Source: Psychrobacillus soli (GTDB lineage Bacteria > Bacillota > Bacilli > Bacillales_A > Planococcaceae). Taken from it: a stretch of DNA of 64,000 bases. Below, one piece after another: positions 51,746-61,155 of the stretch. Below the pieces are notes generated by a model. The model did no database searches. It was not told the DNA's origin and saw only the letters and a program-made list of their open reading frames with translations. Numbering within the stretch: position 1 is the stretch's first letter; the number at the start of each line of letters is the position of its first letter. Made by a program: the position numbers and the translations under genes. The stretch is taken from contig NZ_VDGG01000001.1 of NCBI RefSeq assembly GCF_006861775.1, forward strand, positions 124,001 to 188,000. Direction: 5' to 3'.

Positions 51746-52573
51746 TTAGGTATCTACCGACAAAAACTGTTCTACCAGTTTGTTAAATTTCTCACTATGC
51801 TCCCAGAACATCAAGTGACCACCGAGTACTTCTATGGAGGATTTTGGAGAAATCTTTTGTGTAAATTCAATTGCTGTAGCTGCCCAGTGATCCGCTACAA
51901 TCGTCAATGTTGGTACTGTTTCACTAGCTATCCTCGCTTCCTCACGATAGTCCGAGAACATACCAGAGGCAAATAGATTCGTTGCAATATAATACGGTGT
52001 TTTTAAAGATTGTTCTACCAGCCAATTGAGCTCATCCTCGGTTACTTCACGTTGCACCATAACACTCGTTGTATATGCTTGGATGAATTCCCGTTGACCT
52101 GCTGGATTGCGTAAGTATGTGTTATAGATTGCCCCAATGTCACCTATGGTCCCTTCCACCCAATCTTCTTCATGGTTCGTCGATAATGCTTTTGGTGACA
52201 TGTCTATGAAAATAAGAGATTTTACATTGTCATAGTCGTTTTGTTTAAGATATTCCCAAACAGTTAAGCAACCAAATGACCACCCTGCCAGCGTCACATT
52301 TTTTAGTTGTAATGTATCGATTACTTTCGCCAAGTCTGTCCCATGCGTAACATAATCATTCCCTTGTAACGTAATCGATGAACGACCATGACTTCTAGGA
52401 TCAATAACTATCACCCGATTTGTTTTAGAGAAATGTTCCACCTGATGGATAAACACTTCCGTTGTAAATGTAAAGCCAGGGATGAAAACAATGGGGTCCC
52501 CACTTCCTACATCTTGAACAAAAATCTCTACACCGGGATCTACTTCCACATACTTTCCGTCCAACACTGTCAT
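51746..52573 (-). CDS. alpha/beta hydrolase
   Basis: A 275-residue alpha/beta hydrolase: IVFIPGFTFTTEVF oxyanion region, nucleophile Ser in LAGWSFGCLTVWE (about 95), and His in LGGHLMFWEHSEKF near the C terminus. Similar to chloroperoxidase- or esterase-type enzymes. Start ATG 52573 has AAGGAGG seven bases upstream; TTG 52576 is the alternative. Substrate unknown. It follows the tctA terminator and so is a separate unit. Confidence 0.85.
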   Translation of the reverse strand: MTVLDGKYVEVDPGVEIFVQDVGSGDPIVFIPGFTFTTEVFIHQVEHFSKTNRVIVIDPRSHGRSSITLQGNDYVTHGTDLAKVIDTLQLKNVTLAGWSFGCLTVWEYLKQNDYDNVKSLIFIDMSPKALSTNHEEDWVEGTIGDIGAIYNTYLRNPAGQREFIQAYTTSVMVQREVTEDELNWLVEQSLKTPYYIATNLFASGMFSDYREEARIASETVPTLTIVADHWAATAIEFTQKISPKSSIEVLGGHLMFWEHSEKFNKLVEQFLSVDT

Positions 52574-52707
52574 CAACTAGCCTCCTTATCGTAAGAGCGT
52601 CACCAAAGTGATTCTAGTCTACTCTTCGTCATATACACCATATTCGAACACTCTTACAAAAATTCCATTTTACTTAAACAAAAGTATCAAAAATTGGAGA
52701 ATGCACC

Positions 52708-52740
52708 AAAAAAGCAGACTCGCACTTCCTCCGAGTCTGC
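52708..52740 (-). terminator. terminator of the tct operon
   Basis: The 9-bp stem GCAGACTCG/CGAGTCTGC has a 9-nt loop and TTTTTTGG on the minus strand. Confidence 0.9.
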
Positions 52741-52747
52741 ATTCCTA

Positions 52748-54274
52748 TTAACCTTCTTCATTTATAATAACTTTTCGTCCTCTAAGCTTGAGTAATAAAG
52801 GAACTAACAGCCATGCTACAGCTGCAATAATAAAAACTAACGACAATGGCTTAGTAAAGAAAATACTAAACTCTCCATTAGAAATTGTTAAAGCGCGTCG
52901 CATATTATTTTCAATCATTGGTCCTAATACAAGTGCAAGTACTAAAGGAGCCACTGGGTAATCATTCTTAGATAATAGATAACCTAAAACCCCACAGCCC
53001 AACAATAGGAACAAGTCAAACGTTGTATATTGTACGGCATATACTCCGAAAAAGGAAATAGCGACAATCAGCGGTAGTAAATACTTTTTCGGTGTTTCAA
53101 TAATTTTTGCAAAGACACGTACTAATGGCATGTTAAGGACGAGTAGCATTAAGTTCCCGATAAGCATACTTGCGATTAGCCCCCATGCAACTTCCGGATG
53201 CTCGTCAAAAAGTAGCGGACCTGGCTGTATATTGTACATGATCAGCGCACCCATTAATATTGCTGTTGTACCTGAACCAGGGATTCCTAGCGTTAAAAGT
53301 GGAATCATTGCACCGCCAGAGGCCGCATTATTTGCTGACTCTGGACCAGCTACACCCGCAATATTTCCTTTACCGAACGTTTCTGGATTTTTACTAAATT
53401 TTTTCTCTGTCATGTAAGAGAAAAACGACGCAAGTGTTGCACCTGCTCCAGGTAATACACCGATAAAGAATCCAAGTAGGGAGCCACGCGCAATTGGTAA
53501 TGCACTGTCTTTCATATCTTGTTTAGTTGGCATGATACGATGAATCTTAGCAATTGCCCCCGTCTCATCATCTTTTTCTAAAATCGTTTTAAACACTTCT
53601 CCCAGTGCAAATAAACCTACTGCAACTGTTAAAAATTCAAGTCCTGAATACAAAATAGGTTGATCGTATGTAAAACGAGCAATACCAGAAACCGCATCGA
53701 TTCCAATTGTGCCAAGCATTAGCCCCAAAACAGTCATGATCAATGCTTTTGTCATCGACTTTCCTGCCAGTCCACTAACTGCTGCTAATCCTAATAACAT
53801 TAAGGAAAAGTATTCCGCTGGTCCAAACTTAACGGCAACATTCGAAAGTGGTTCGGCTAAAAGAATCAGTCCAATCAGTGCTACAATCCCAGCACAAAAT
53901 GACCCAATCGCCGAAATGGCTAAAGCAGCTCCTGCGCGCCCTTGCTGTGCCATTTGATAGCCATCTAATGTCGTCACAACTGAAGAGGATTCCCCTGGTG
54001 TGTTCAATAAAATAGAAGTAGTAGACCCTCCATACATCGCCCCATAATATACTCCTGCTAATAAAATAATCGAACTTGCCGCAGCTGCACTAGTTGGCAT
54101 CCCTGAAGTAATCGTTGCTGTCACAGGAATGAGGAGTGCAACACCGCTCATCGGACCGATACCTGGTAGTACACCTACTGCAGTTCCAATGATAACCCCT
54201 ACTAAAGCAAACAATAAATTATGCCACTGAAAAGCGACACTAAAACCGTCCGCTAAATATTGTAATGTATCCAT
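52748..54274 (-). CDS. tctA: tripartite tricarboxylate transporter large permease
   Basis: A 508-residue TctA-family membrane protein with 11-12 helices. GVLPGIGPMSGVALLIP, YGGSTTSILLNTPGESSSVVTTLDGY and GAGATLASFFSYMTEKK are family hallmarks. Works with TctB and the binding protein TctC to import citrate or related carboxylates. Nineteen bases after tctB. The operon's regulator is the two-component pair encoded upstream. Confidence 0.94.
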   Translation of the reverse strand: MDTLQYLADGFSVAFQWHNLLFALVGVIIGTAVGVLPGIGPMSGVALLIPVTATITSGMPTSAAAASSIILLAGVYYGAMYGGSTTSILLNTPGESSSVVTTLDGYQMAQQGRAGAALAISAIGSFCAGIVALIGLILLAEPLSNVAVKFGPAEYFSLMLLGLAAVSGLAGKSMTKALIMTVLGLMLGTIGIDAVSGIARFTYDQPILYSGLEFLTVAVGLFALGEVFKTILEKDDETGAIAKIHRIMPTKQDMKDSALPIARGSLLGFFIGVLPGAGATLASFFSYMTEKKFSKNPETFGKGNIAGVAGPESANNAASGGAMIPLLTLGIPGSGTTAILMGALIMYNIQPGPLLFDEHPEVAWGLIASMLIGNLMLLVLNMPLVRVFAKIIETPKKYLLPLIVAISFFGVYAVQYTTFDLFLLLGCGVLGYLLSKNDYPVAPLVLALVLGPMIENNMRRALTISNGEFSIFFTKPLSLVFIIAAVAWLLVPLLLKLRGRKVIINEEG

Positions 54275-54292
54275 AATTTAACTCCTCCCCCT

Positions 54293-54742
54293 CTACACCA
54301 ACGGAAACCCTGGCAAAGAACCGCCCAGTAGCTCCGAAAAAAGGTAATAAACACCAAAGGCAAAAAACGCAGAAATTAAAAGAGAAGAGATTATTTTTCT
54401 ACGCTCCATCGTCTGAAAAGCAATTAGTAAAAATAGAAAAGTAGATGCGACATATCCTATCTTCTCTAAGAAAAAGGCATAAAGCACTGCACTTACGAAA
54501 ATGATAAGGAACTTTTTATATTGCAGCTTCTCTTTCTTAGATTCTTCCGATTTAATTTTGAATGTTTCATATAAAAGCCGTATGCTTAAAGCAATTAATA
54601 TTATACCAAGCCACATCGGAAATATTTTCGGACCAACAGATGATCCGTATGCGCTGTCGGAAATTTTTTGACTTTCTACAAGAAATAGAATTCCCACTAA
54701 CAAAAAAGCAACACCGGCAAACTGATCGAATTTTTTATTCAT
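54293..54742 (-). CDS. tctB: tripartite tricarboxylate transporter small permease
   Basis: A 149-residue TctB-family protein with four helices (FAGVAFLLVGILFLVESQ, IFPMWLGIILIALSIRLLYE, FLIIFVSAVLYAFFLE, IGYVASTFLFLLIAFQT). It forms the membrane part with TctA. AGGAGAG precedes ATG 54742. It lies directly after a hairpin that follows tctC, which should make its expression lower than tctC. Confidence 0.88.
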   Translation of the reverse strand: MNKKFDQFAGVAFLLVGILFLVESQKISDSAYGSSVGPKIFPMWLGIILIALSIRLLYETFKIKSEESKKEKLQYKKFLIIFVSAVLYAFFLEKIGYVASTFLFLLIAFQTMERRKIISSLLISAFFAFGVYYLFSELLGGSLPGFPLV

Positions 54743-54763
54743 ATTTTTATTCTCTCCTAACTT

Positions 54764-54787
54764 AAAAAGGCGACTCTGCAGCCGCCT
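54764..54787 (-). terminator. hairpin between tctC and tctB, partial terminator
   Basis: The stem AGGCGGCT/AGTCGCCT has a 4-nt loop and TTTTTAAG on the minus strand. Placement after the binding-protein gene and before the permease genes is a common way to raise the binding protein to permease ratio. Confidence 0.75.
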
Positions 54788-54795
54788 ACATAATG

Positions 54796-55830
54796 TTATT
54801 TTTGCATGCCAAGTGCTGTTAAAAGTTCCACAATCACTTTATCTTGTTCTTCTAAATAAGTAATAAAGTCTGCTGAGTTACGATATTCGCTTGCCCAACC
54901 ATTTTTCTCTAATTCTGCTTTCCACTCATCTTTTTCTACCATTTCTCCTAGTTTTTCAGACCAATAGTTTACAGCACCCTCAGACATTTCTTTCGGTCCA
55001 AAAATACCTCTCCAGATAGTAAACTCTGCATCGATACCTGATTCTTTATAAGTAGGTACATCTGCTAATTCTCCTTCTAAACGTTCAGAAGAGCTAACTG
55101 CCAATACACGTACATCTCCTGATTTTGCATATGTTGCGATCGTTGATGCATCTGTTGCGATAACGTCTGCATTACCACCTAGTAACGCAGCAACCGCTTC
55201 TCCTCCACCATCATATGACACATACTTCACTGCTTTCGGATCAATTCCTGCTTCAAATGCAGGCAAGATTCCTATTAGATGATCCATAGAACCAGGTGCA
55301 GATCCACCTGCAAGTGTTACTGCTTTCGGATCGGCTTTTATCGCATCTAGGACATCTTGCAATGTTTCAAAAGATGAATCACTTTTTACAACAATCGCTC
55401 CGTAGTCACGAGTTAGTTGTGCAAGTGGCGTTGTATCCCTGTAACCGTAAGGGCTATTCCCTTCCGCTTTATCATTATTAATAAGAATCGGTGGAGACTT
55501 TACCATCAGTACATAGTCATTTTTCGCTTCTTTCGTTGCAAACTCTGCCATGTAAACAGCACCGCCACCTCCTGGTTTATTTTCAACAACGATTGGTTTT
55601 TCGATCAATTTCGTATCATTCATCGTTTTAGCGATCGATCGTGCTGTTAAATCCCATCCGCCCCCAGCTCCTGATGGCGCAACAATCGTAATATTACTTT
55701 TCGGATAATCCGAAGTAGCAGTTCCTTCGACTTTACTATCGCTTCCTTTTTCACTGGACGAACAAGCTGCTAAGCCTATTGCCAATGCCGCTGTAAACGC
55801 AATTGACGTGACTTTCTTCCAAGTTTTCAT
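54796..55830 (-). CDS. tctC: tripartite tricarboxylate transporter binding lipoprotein
   Basis: A 344-residue Bug/TctC-family extracytoplasmic receptor. The lipobox LAAC is at about residue 19-22. YPKSNITIVAPSGAGGGWDLTARSIA starts the mature domain with the typical P-x-G-G-x-x-D signature, and ENKPGGGGAVYMAEFA and TLAGGSAPGSMDHLIG follow. It captures a carboxylate. Start ATG 55830 with GGGGGA upstream; the extension to 55869 is not needed. A perfect cre site precedes it. Confidence 0.92.
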   Translation of the reverse strand: MKTWKKVTSIAFTAALAIGLAACSSSEKGSDSKVEGTATSDYPKSNITIVAPSGAGGGWDLTARSIAKTMNDTKLIEKPIVVENKPGGGGAVYMAEFATKEAKNDYVLMVKSPPILINNDKAEGNSPYGYRDTTPLAQLTRDYGAIVVKSDSSFETLQDVLDAIKADPKAVTLAGGSAPGSMDHLIGILPAFEAGIDPKAVKYVSYDGGGEAVAALLGGNADVIATDASTIATYAKSGDVRVLAVSSSERLEGELADVPTYKESGIDAEFTIWRGIFGPKEMSEGAVNYWSEKLGEMVEKDEWKAELEKNGWASEYRNSADFITYLEEQDKVIVELLTALGMQK

Positions 55831-55854
55831 AAAATCCCCCTCATCCCCATGCAA

Positions 55855-55868
55855 TGATAGCGTTTTCA
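55855..55868 (-). promoter_or_regulatory. perfect cre site (CcpA) upstream of tctC
   Basis: On the minus strand TGAAAACGCTATCA fits every position of TGWAANCGNTNWCA. It lies 24 bases before the tctC start and within the region where its promoter must be, so catabolite repression of carboxylate uptake is expected. Confidence 0.8.
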
Positions 55869-55963
55869 TCCGCTTGCTACTAATTTATCAGAACATTTCA
55901 CTAACTCAATGTTTATGGTGATAAGTTGGATAATGAAAATTGAAATCATTTTGTTCATATTGT

Positions 55964-56656
55964 TCACGACGACTGAATGAAGTATCTCCGTTCTGGTCTA
56001 CCAACTGATCCATATATAAGTTCCGCATATACTAGCTTTTCAGAAGCAAGGTATTCCAAATAGCGTCTGGCAGTTGAGCGACTAACACCGACTGCTATTC
56101 CTAGTGTTTCTGCGGTAATGCCATCATTGACGGCCTTTATATGATCAACCACTTTTTCCTTTGTAATCGGATCAATACCTTTTGGCGGAGCTTCCTCCAA
56201 ATTAGGAACGGACGAAGCGGTGTTATTCCAAAGAGACTTGATTAAGTCTTCTTGTACTTCCCCGCTACGTGTCAGAATATCTCGCTTCATTTTGTAAGAG
56301 AGTAGGCTTTCTTTAAATTTCTCAAAAGTTAACGGTTTTAAAATATAATCCGCCACCCCACTTCGAAATGCCTTCTTCACAATATCCGATTCTGCTGCTG
56401 CCGTTATAAAAATGATATCGGTATCTGGACTATGTTCTTGGATAACCGCTAATAAGTCCGTTCCAAGCGTATCTGGTAGATACACATCTAATAAGATTAA
56501 ATCTGGCATGTACGAAATTATCCAATCTTTTGCCTCTTCCCCCGTAAAAGCAGAACCAATAACTTTGAACCCTTCCAATTTCTCAATAAATCGTCGATGA
56601 ATATCTGAAATTCTTTTATCATCTTCCACTATTAATATCTCTATTTGCTTTTCCAT
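55964..56656 (-). CDS. response regulator, CitB/DctR-type
   Basis: A 230-residue response regulator. The receiver domain is in residues 1-120 (EILIVEDDKRISDIHRRF, phosphorylated Asp in DLILLDVYLPDTLG, Lys in DYILKPLTFEKF). The C-terminal helix-turn-helix includes ITAETLGIAVGVSRSTARRYLEYL. Its ATG at 56656 lies 38 bases inside the kinase 3' end and has GGGGGG seven bases upstream, so translation is coupled. It probably activates the tct operon next to it, in response to citrate-like acids. Confidence 0.92.
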   Translation of the reverse strand: MEKQIEILIVEDDKRISDIHRRFIEKLEGFKVIGSAFTGEEAKDWIISYMPDLILLDVYLPDTLGTDLLAVIQEHSPDTDIIFITAAAESDIVKKAFRSGVADYILKPLTFEKFKESLLSYKMKRDILTRSGEVQEDLIKSLWNNTASSVPNLEEAPPKGIDPITKEKVVDHIKAVNDGITAETLGIAVGVSRSTARRYLEYLASEKLVYAELIYGSVGRPERRYFIQSS

Positions 56657-58265
56657 GTAAGTACCCCCCTTTTGGAATAGAGACGATAAACAACGCTCCA
56701 CCAAGATCCCCTTTTTCTAGAGCAATCGTACCGCCTAAATCATTTACGTTTTCCTTCACCTTCACTAAACCAAATCCACGATTTTTATCACTTTTAGTAG
56801 ATACTTTTTCTTTCCAAACAACATCTAGTACTTCCTCGGACACACCTGCCCCTGAATCTTCTACTTCGATGATTATCTCTTCTCCATTATCAATAATTAG
56901 TATGCGAACAAAGCGAATCGCTTCCGGTAATTTTTCAACTGCTTCAAAGGCATTCGTTACTAAGTTACCAATTATGGAAACGAATAAATGCTTTTGTAGA
57001 TGTTTTGGTAGTTTTTCTAAATAACTATCTTCATCCAATATAAACTGCACCTTTAACTCCTTCGCACGATTAAGAAACCCAATGACAATTCCTCCAAGAA
57101 ACGGGTCCTGTAAACGCTTCGTCATAAATTGAATAAGGGATTGATGCTCTGCCGTTCCTACATGAATTAAGTTAAGTGCTTCGTCATATGAGTTCAATTG
57201 AATAAGACCTGAAATAGTATATAAAAAATTATGATATTCATGTGTTTGAGCACGTAATGCCTCGGTGTATTGCTTCACTTGTGATAGCTCTTCCGCTAAT
57301 CGATCAATATCGGATTGCGCACGAAAACTAGACACTGCACCGACAATTTTCTCTCCGACACGAATTGGTATTCGATTGACGATTGCCTTTTTTCCCCGTA
57401 TCTCCATGGAGCGATCTAAATGTTCTTCACCAAATTCTAAAACTTGTGGAAGATAAGTGTTCGGTATGACATCCCAAACATTTCGACCGACTAATTCAGT
57501 TTCCAGTGGTAATGATAATATTTCATGGGCAGCTAAATTCGCCATTGTAATGACGCCTTTTGCATCAACCATAATAATTCCTTCCCGAACGGACTCTATT
57601 AATGCATTACGCTCTGTAAATAAATGAGCGATTTCAGCTGGTTCCAGATTAAATAGTTCTTTCTTTATATTGCGGGCTAATATACCGGAACCGAGAATTC
57701 CTAGTAATATCGCAACAACAACGATAAATGCAATATTATCCACATATTGTATGAATATCGTTGTAATATCCTCTTTTAAAAACCCAACTGAAATGATGCC
57801 AATGATTTCTCCGTTTTCATCCACTACAGGAGCCTTTCCCCTTAAAGCAGTCCCAAGCGTACCTGTAGCTTCCGAAATATAGGAATGTCCGTATAGAAGC
57901 GCTTGCTCATTATCGTCTCCCACCATTTTCTTACCAATTCTTTCCACGATCGGATGTGCATAGCGGATACCGTCTTTATTCCCAATCACCACATATTCTG
58001 CACCAGTCATCGTCTGAATAGAAGTTGCGATTGGCTGCAGCATTTCTGGCGGATTTTCCGATTGAAATCCTGCTATAATATCTGGTCGTTCCGCTGTTGT
58101 AACTGCAATACTAAGTGCTCTTTCTCCAATTTGCTGTTCAATCGCATCCGATATTATAAAGTAAAATGAAATACCTATAATAATTGCTACCAATGAAACA
58201 AAGGCAGCTCCAAAAGAAAAAATCCTTGATTGTAAAGAAGCTCTCTCCGCTTTCATTTCATCCAC
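56619..58265 (-). CDS. sensor histidine kinase, DcuS/CitA-type
   Basis: A 548-residue sensor with two membrane helices (about 15-37 and 175-195) flanking an extracellular PAS-type (sCache) domain. Its YVVIGNKDGIRYAHP segment matches the ligand region of CitA/DcuS. A cytoplasmic PAS domain (RNALIESVREGIIMVDAKG) follows. The phosphoacceptor His lies in AQTHEYHNFLYTISGLIQL (SpoOB-type). The ATPase domain has LVTNAFEAVEKL, VEDSGAGVSEE and NRGFGLVKVKENV. It senses extracellular carboxylates. Four bases after the AEC carrier gene. Confidence 0.92.
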   Translation of the reverse strand: MDEMKAERASLQSRIFSFGAAFVSLVAIIIGISFYFIISDAIEQQIGERALSIAVTTAERPDIIAGFQSENPPEMLQPIATSIQTMTGAEYVVIGNKDGIRYAHPIVERIGKKMVGDDNEQALLYGHSYISEATGTLGTALRGKAPVVDENGEIIGIISVGFLKEDITTIFIQYVDNIAFIVVVAILLGILGSGILARNIKKELFNLEPAEIAHLFTERNALIESVREGIIMVDAKGVITMANLAAHEILSLPLETELVGRNVWDVIPNTYLPQVLEFGEEHLDRSMEIRGKKAIVNRIPIRVGEKIVGAVSSFRAQSDIDRLAEELSQVKQYTEALRAQTHEYHNFLYTISGLIQLNSYDEALNLIHVGTAEHQSLIQFMTKRLQDPFLGGIVIGFLNRAKELKVQFILDEDSYLEKLPKHLQKHLFVSIIGNLVTNAFEAVEKLPEAIRFVRILIIDNGEEIIIEVEDSGAGVSEEVLDVVWKEKVSTKSDKNRGFGLVKVKENVNDLGGTIALEKGDLGGALFIVSIPKGGYLHGKANRDINSGR

Positions 58266-58268
58266 TCA

Positions 58269-59198
58269 CTATCCCCACAATATATTCGACAGATAAATAA
58301 CAACCGTCACCGTAATGCAACTAACGACCGTTGAAAACAACACAATTTGTGCTGCCATATTCGGCTCCACATCGTACTCTAAAGCTAAAGTTGAACTATT
58401 TCTCGAAGTAGGAAAAGCACTGGCAATGAATAATGATTGTGCTACTACACCATCTAACCCCATTAACAGGATTAATCCAAATGCGAGAATTGGTCCCAGT
58501 ACTAGCCGTCCAATTGTACTTGTTAAAATAACTTTATTAATAATCGTTTTAATATCAAGCTGTGCTAATTGCGCCCCTAACGTAATTAGTGCAATCGAGA
58601 TAAACGCATTCGCTAAATAGTCTAATGGAATGCGTAAAAATGTAGGTATTCCAATATCCAAAATATTCATCAATGCCCCTAATATTAATGCATGCACAAT
58701 TGGCAAACGAAGTAAGCTGCGTAAAATATCTAAGCCAGATTTTGTAGAAGATATTAAATTATATAAGCCATATGTATACGTAATAATATTTTGGAAAATC
58801 ACAATAATAATTTGAATAGACGTTCCAAGAGGATTGGCTGAGAATAGCAGCTGACTAACAGGAATCCCATAATTACCAGAGTTAATAAGCACAATACTAT
58901 TTTTATAAATAGCAGCTTGGTTTCTATTAAGCTTTAGTAGCTTACTAACAATGGATCCTAGCAACATCAAACAAACACTAAAAACCAATAAATAGCTAAT
59001 GATTTGTCCTAATACCCCTGCATTCACTTTTGTCTCATAAATATTAATAAAAACAGCTGCCGGCATTAAACAATAAGTGATTAAATTCGAAAGCGCTTTT
59101 AAGTTAAGTTTAAACTTTAACTGCATGGTGGCGCCAATTCCAAGCATAATCAGAATAGGCGCAACTACTTGGAAAAACACGAGACTTAAATAAATCAA
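58269..59198 (-). CDS. AEC-family transporter
   Basis: A 309-residue auxin-efflux-carrier-type membrane protein with about ten helices. LVFFQVVAPILIMLGIGATMQ, the LNLKALSNLITYCLMPAAVF region and the FIASAFPTSRNSSTLALEYD segment near the C terminus are typical. Such proteins carry malate or malonate-like acids. Start at TTG 59198 with AGGAG eight bases upstream. First gene of the AEC-kinase-regulator operon, so the carrier and sensor may share a ligand. Confidence 0.85.
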   Translation of the reverse strand: MIYLSLVFFQVVAPILIMLGIGATMQLKFKLNLKALSNLITYCLMPAAVFINIYETKVNAGVLGQIISYLLVFSVCLMLLGSIVSKLLKLNRNQAAIYKNSIVLINSGNYGIPVSQLLFSANPLGTSIQIIIVIFQNIITYTYGLYNLISSTKSGLDILRSLLRLPIVHALILGALMNILDIGIPTFLRIPLDYLANAFISIALITLGAQLAQLDIKTIINKVILTSTIGRLVLGPILAFGLILLMGLDGVVAQSLFIASAFPTSRNSSTLALEYDVEPNMAAQIVLFSTVVSCITVTVVIYLSNILWG

Positions 59199-59274
59199 TC
59201 GAGACACTCCTATCTAAATGTAAAATTGCATTTACAATATTATCCCACTATTTATAATTTTCTGCTATGTACTG

Positions 59275-59311
59275 AATGTGTTAACCAAAATAAAATAATG
59301 GTTTACACATT
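59275..59311. promoter_or_regulatory. BirA operator (biotin repressor box) upstream of bioY
   Basis: AATGTGTTAACC and GGTTTACACATT face each other across 13 bases, the usual BirA half-sites and spacing. It lies 42 bases before the bioY start, so biotin-loaded BirA would repress bioYB. Confidence 0.9.
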
Positions 59312-59353
59312 AGTTTTAAATACATATAATTAATAACGAAAGGGGGGTGTAAA

Positions 59354-59956
59354 TTGGTAAAATCACGTTTACATGGAATGATTTTGGCTTCGCTATTTGC
59401 TGCATTAATGGGGATTGGTGCAAATATTACCTCTTTGCTACCATTTTTCGTTATTGCTGGAGTTCCTATTACTTTTCAACCGGTAGTTAGTTTACTTGCA
59501 GGTACTTTACTTGGGAAAAAATATGGACCACTTGCAATGACGATTTATTTATTCATTGGACTAGCGGGTATTCCAGTGTTTGCACGTTTTAGTGGTGGAA
59601 TTAGCTCCATTCTTAGCCCAACGTTTGGTTTTTTACTAGCTTTCATTTTTGTCGCTTGGGTTGCAGGAGTAGTTACTGAAAAGAGTAAATCATTTCGTAT
59701 GCTTTTAGTGGCGTCTTTTGTTGGAACTGTCATCATTTACTTAATTGGAACAAACTGGATGTATTTAGCGTATCAGTTTTGGTTTGATGCACCAGAAGGT
59801 TTTGATTACAAAATGGCTTGGACATTCATGCTAGTGCCTCTTCCGAAGGATATTGCGTTATCGGTTCTTTCCGCAATGATTTCGTATAAAGTGCTTCGAG
59901 CTTTCCCAGCAAAGATACAAAGTAATTCAACTATTAAAAATGAGGTGATTGGATGA
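59354..59956 (+). CDS. bioY: biotin transporter S-component
   Basis: A 200-residue membrane S-component of an ECF biotin importer, with about six helices. GVPITFQPVVSLLAGTLLGKKYG and LFIGLAGIPVFARFSGGISSILSPTFG are the BioY hallmarks. Start at TTG 59354 preceded by GGGGGGTG. The BirA box upstream regulates it. It needs EcfAA'T energising units encoded elsewhere. Confidence 0.93.
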   Translation: MVKSRLHGMILASLFAALMGIGANITSLLPFFVIAGVPITFQPVVSLLAGTLLGKKYGPLAMTIYLFIGLAGIPVFARFSGGISSILSPTFGFLLAFIFVAWVAGVVTEKSKSFRMLLVASFVGTVIIYLIGTNWMYLAYQFWFDAPEGFDYKMAWTFMLVPLPKDIALSVLSAMISYKVLRAFPAKIQSNSTIKNEVIG

Positions 59957-60963
59957 ATTGGCACGCACTAGCAGAAAATGTTTTGAATGGATATCAACTA
60001 ACTTATCAGGAATGTCTCGATTTTTTACAAGCAGATAGTAAGGAAACCCTATCTCAATTAGATGCAGCATATTTAATACGCCACCATTACTACGGAAATG
60101 ATGTCAAATTAAATATGCTTATCAATACAAAATCAGGATTATGCCCTGAAAACTGTCGGTATTGTTCGCAATCTTCCGAATCCAATGCACCAATTGACAA
60201 ATATCGAATGATGACAAAAGACGAAATTGTAAATGGTGCAAAACGAGCAGCAGAGCTCGGGGCTGGAACATTTTGTATTGTTGCTAGCGGTCGAGGTCCA
60301 AGTAGACATGAGTTAGCAACTGTTAAAGCAGCAGCAAAAGAAATCAAAGAAACATTGCCGCTTAAATTATGCGGCTGTCTCGGTATTCTTGCAGATAATC
60401 AAGCAGAAGAGTTAAAAGAAGCTGGTATCGATCGATATAATCACAATATTAATACGTCCTCTGAGTTTCATGAAAAAATCGTATCCACTCATACATTTGA
60501 TGATCGAGTAGGAACCGTTGAAAAAGTGAAACAGGCCGGTATGTCTCCTTGTTCAGGCGTTATTATTGGAATGGGCGAATCATTCGAACATATTATTAGC
60601 ATGATGCATTCGCTTTCTTCATTAAATGCAGATTCTATCCCGATAAACTTCTTACATGCGATTGATGGAACTGCCTTTGCTGACAAAGAACCTCTAACGC
60701 CGATGTGGTGTTTACGTATTGTGGCACTCGCTCGTTTTATGCTTCCAACGAAAGAGATCCGAATTGCTGGAGGACGCGAACTTAACTTACGCTCCCTGCA
60801 ACCAATGGCGTTATATGCAGCCAATTCCATTTTCCTTGGGGATTATTTAACGACATCAGGTCAAGAAGCAGAAAAAGATTTGAAGATGATTGAAGATTTA
60901 GGGTTTATTGTCGAGAAGGATGCATTCGCTCGGAGCGCAGAACATTTAGAAGTAAGCTATTAA
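59953..60963 (+). CDS. bioB: biotin synthase
   Basis: A 336-residue radical-SAM enzyme inserting sulfur into dethiobiotin. The CxxxCxxC cluster ligands are Cys64, Cys68 and Cys71 in GLCPENCRYCSQS. NINTSSEFHEKI and GIDRYNHN and the conserved IRIAGGRELNLR with its Arg ligand for the second cluster follow. ATG overlaps the bioY stop as ATGA. No other biotin-synthesis gene (bioA, D, F, W) is in the window. Confidence 0.96.
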   Translation: MNWHALAENVLNGYQLTYQECLDFLQADSKETLSQLDAAYLIRHHYYGNDVKLNMLINTKSGLCPENCRYCSQSSESNAPIDKYRMMTKDEIVNGAKRAAELGAGTFCIVASGRGPSRHELATVKAAAKEIKETLPLKLCGCLGILADNQAEELKEAGIDRYNHNINTSSEFHEKIVSTHTFDDRVGTVEKVKQAGMSPCSGVIIGMGESFEHIISMMHSLSSLNADSIPINFLHAIDGTAFADKEPLTPMWCLRIVALARFMLPTKEIRIAGGRELNLRSLQPMALYAANSIFLGDYLTTSGQEAEKDLKMIEDLGFIVEKDAFARSAEHLEVSY

Positions 60964-60971
60964 CTAATAAG

Positions 60972-61013
60972 AAACGCCCGAAGAAAATATTCCATTTTTC
61001 TCCGGGCGTTTTT
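60972..61013 (+). terminator. terminator of the bioYB operon
   Basis: The 9-bp stem AAACGCCCG/CGGGCGTTT, with an A/T-rich paired interior, is followed by TTTTT. Confidence 0.9.
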
Positions 61014-61115
61014 CATTTGGTTGCGTGTATATCCCAATTAGTCTTCTTTACTCATTAATAGGTAATTAAAAACACAACTTACCGTTTCCCTCTGTAAGTG
61101 ACCACATGTTTTGTG

Positions 61116-61145
61116 CAAGTCACTCCCCTATTCCCACCAGTCACT
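61116..61145 (+). promoter_or_regulatory. 9-12-9 direct repeat, probable LytTR-regulator site
   Basis: CAAGTCACT (61116-61124) and CCAGTCACT (61137-61145) repeat with 12 bases between, that is 21 bp centre to centre. This is the arrangement bound by AgrA/LytTR regulators. It ends 10 bases upstream of the exporter promoter's -35. A LytTR gene lies in the same cluster. Confidence 0.6.
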
Positions 61146-61155
61146 AAGAATCTAC

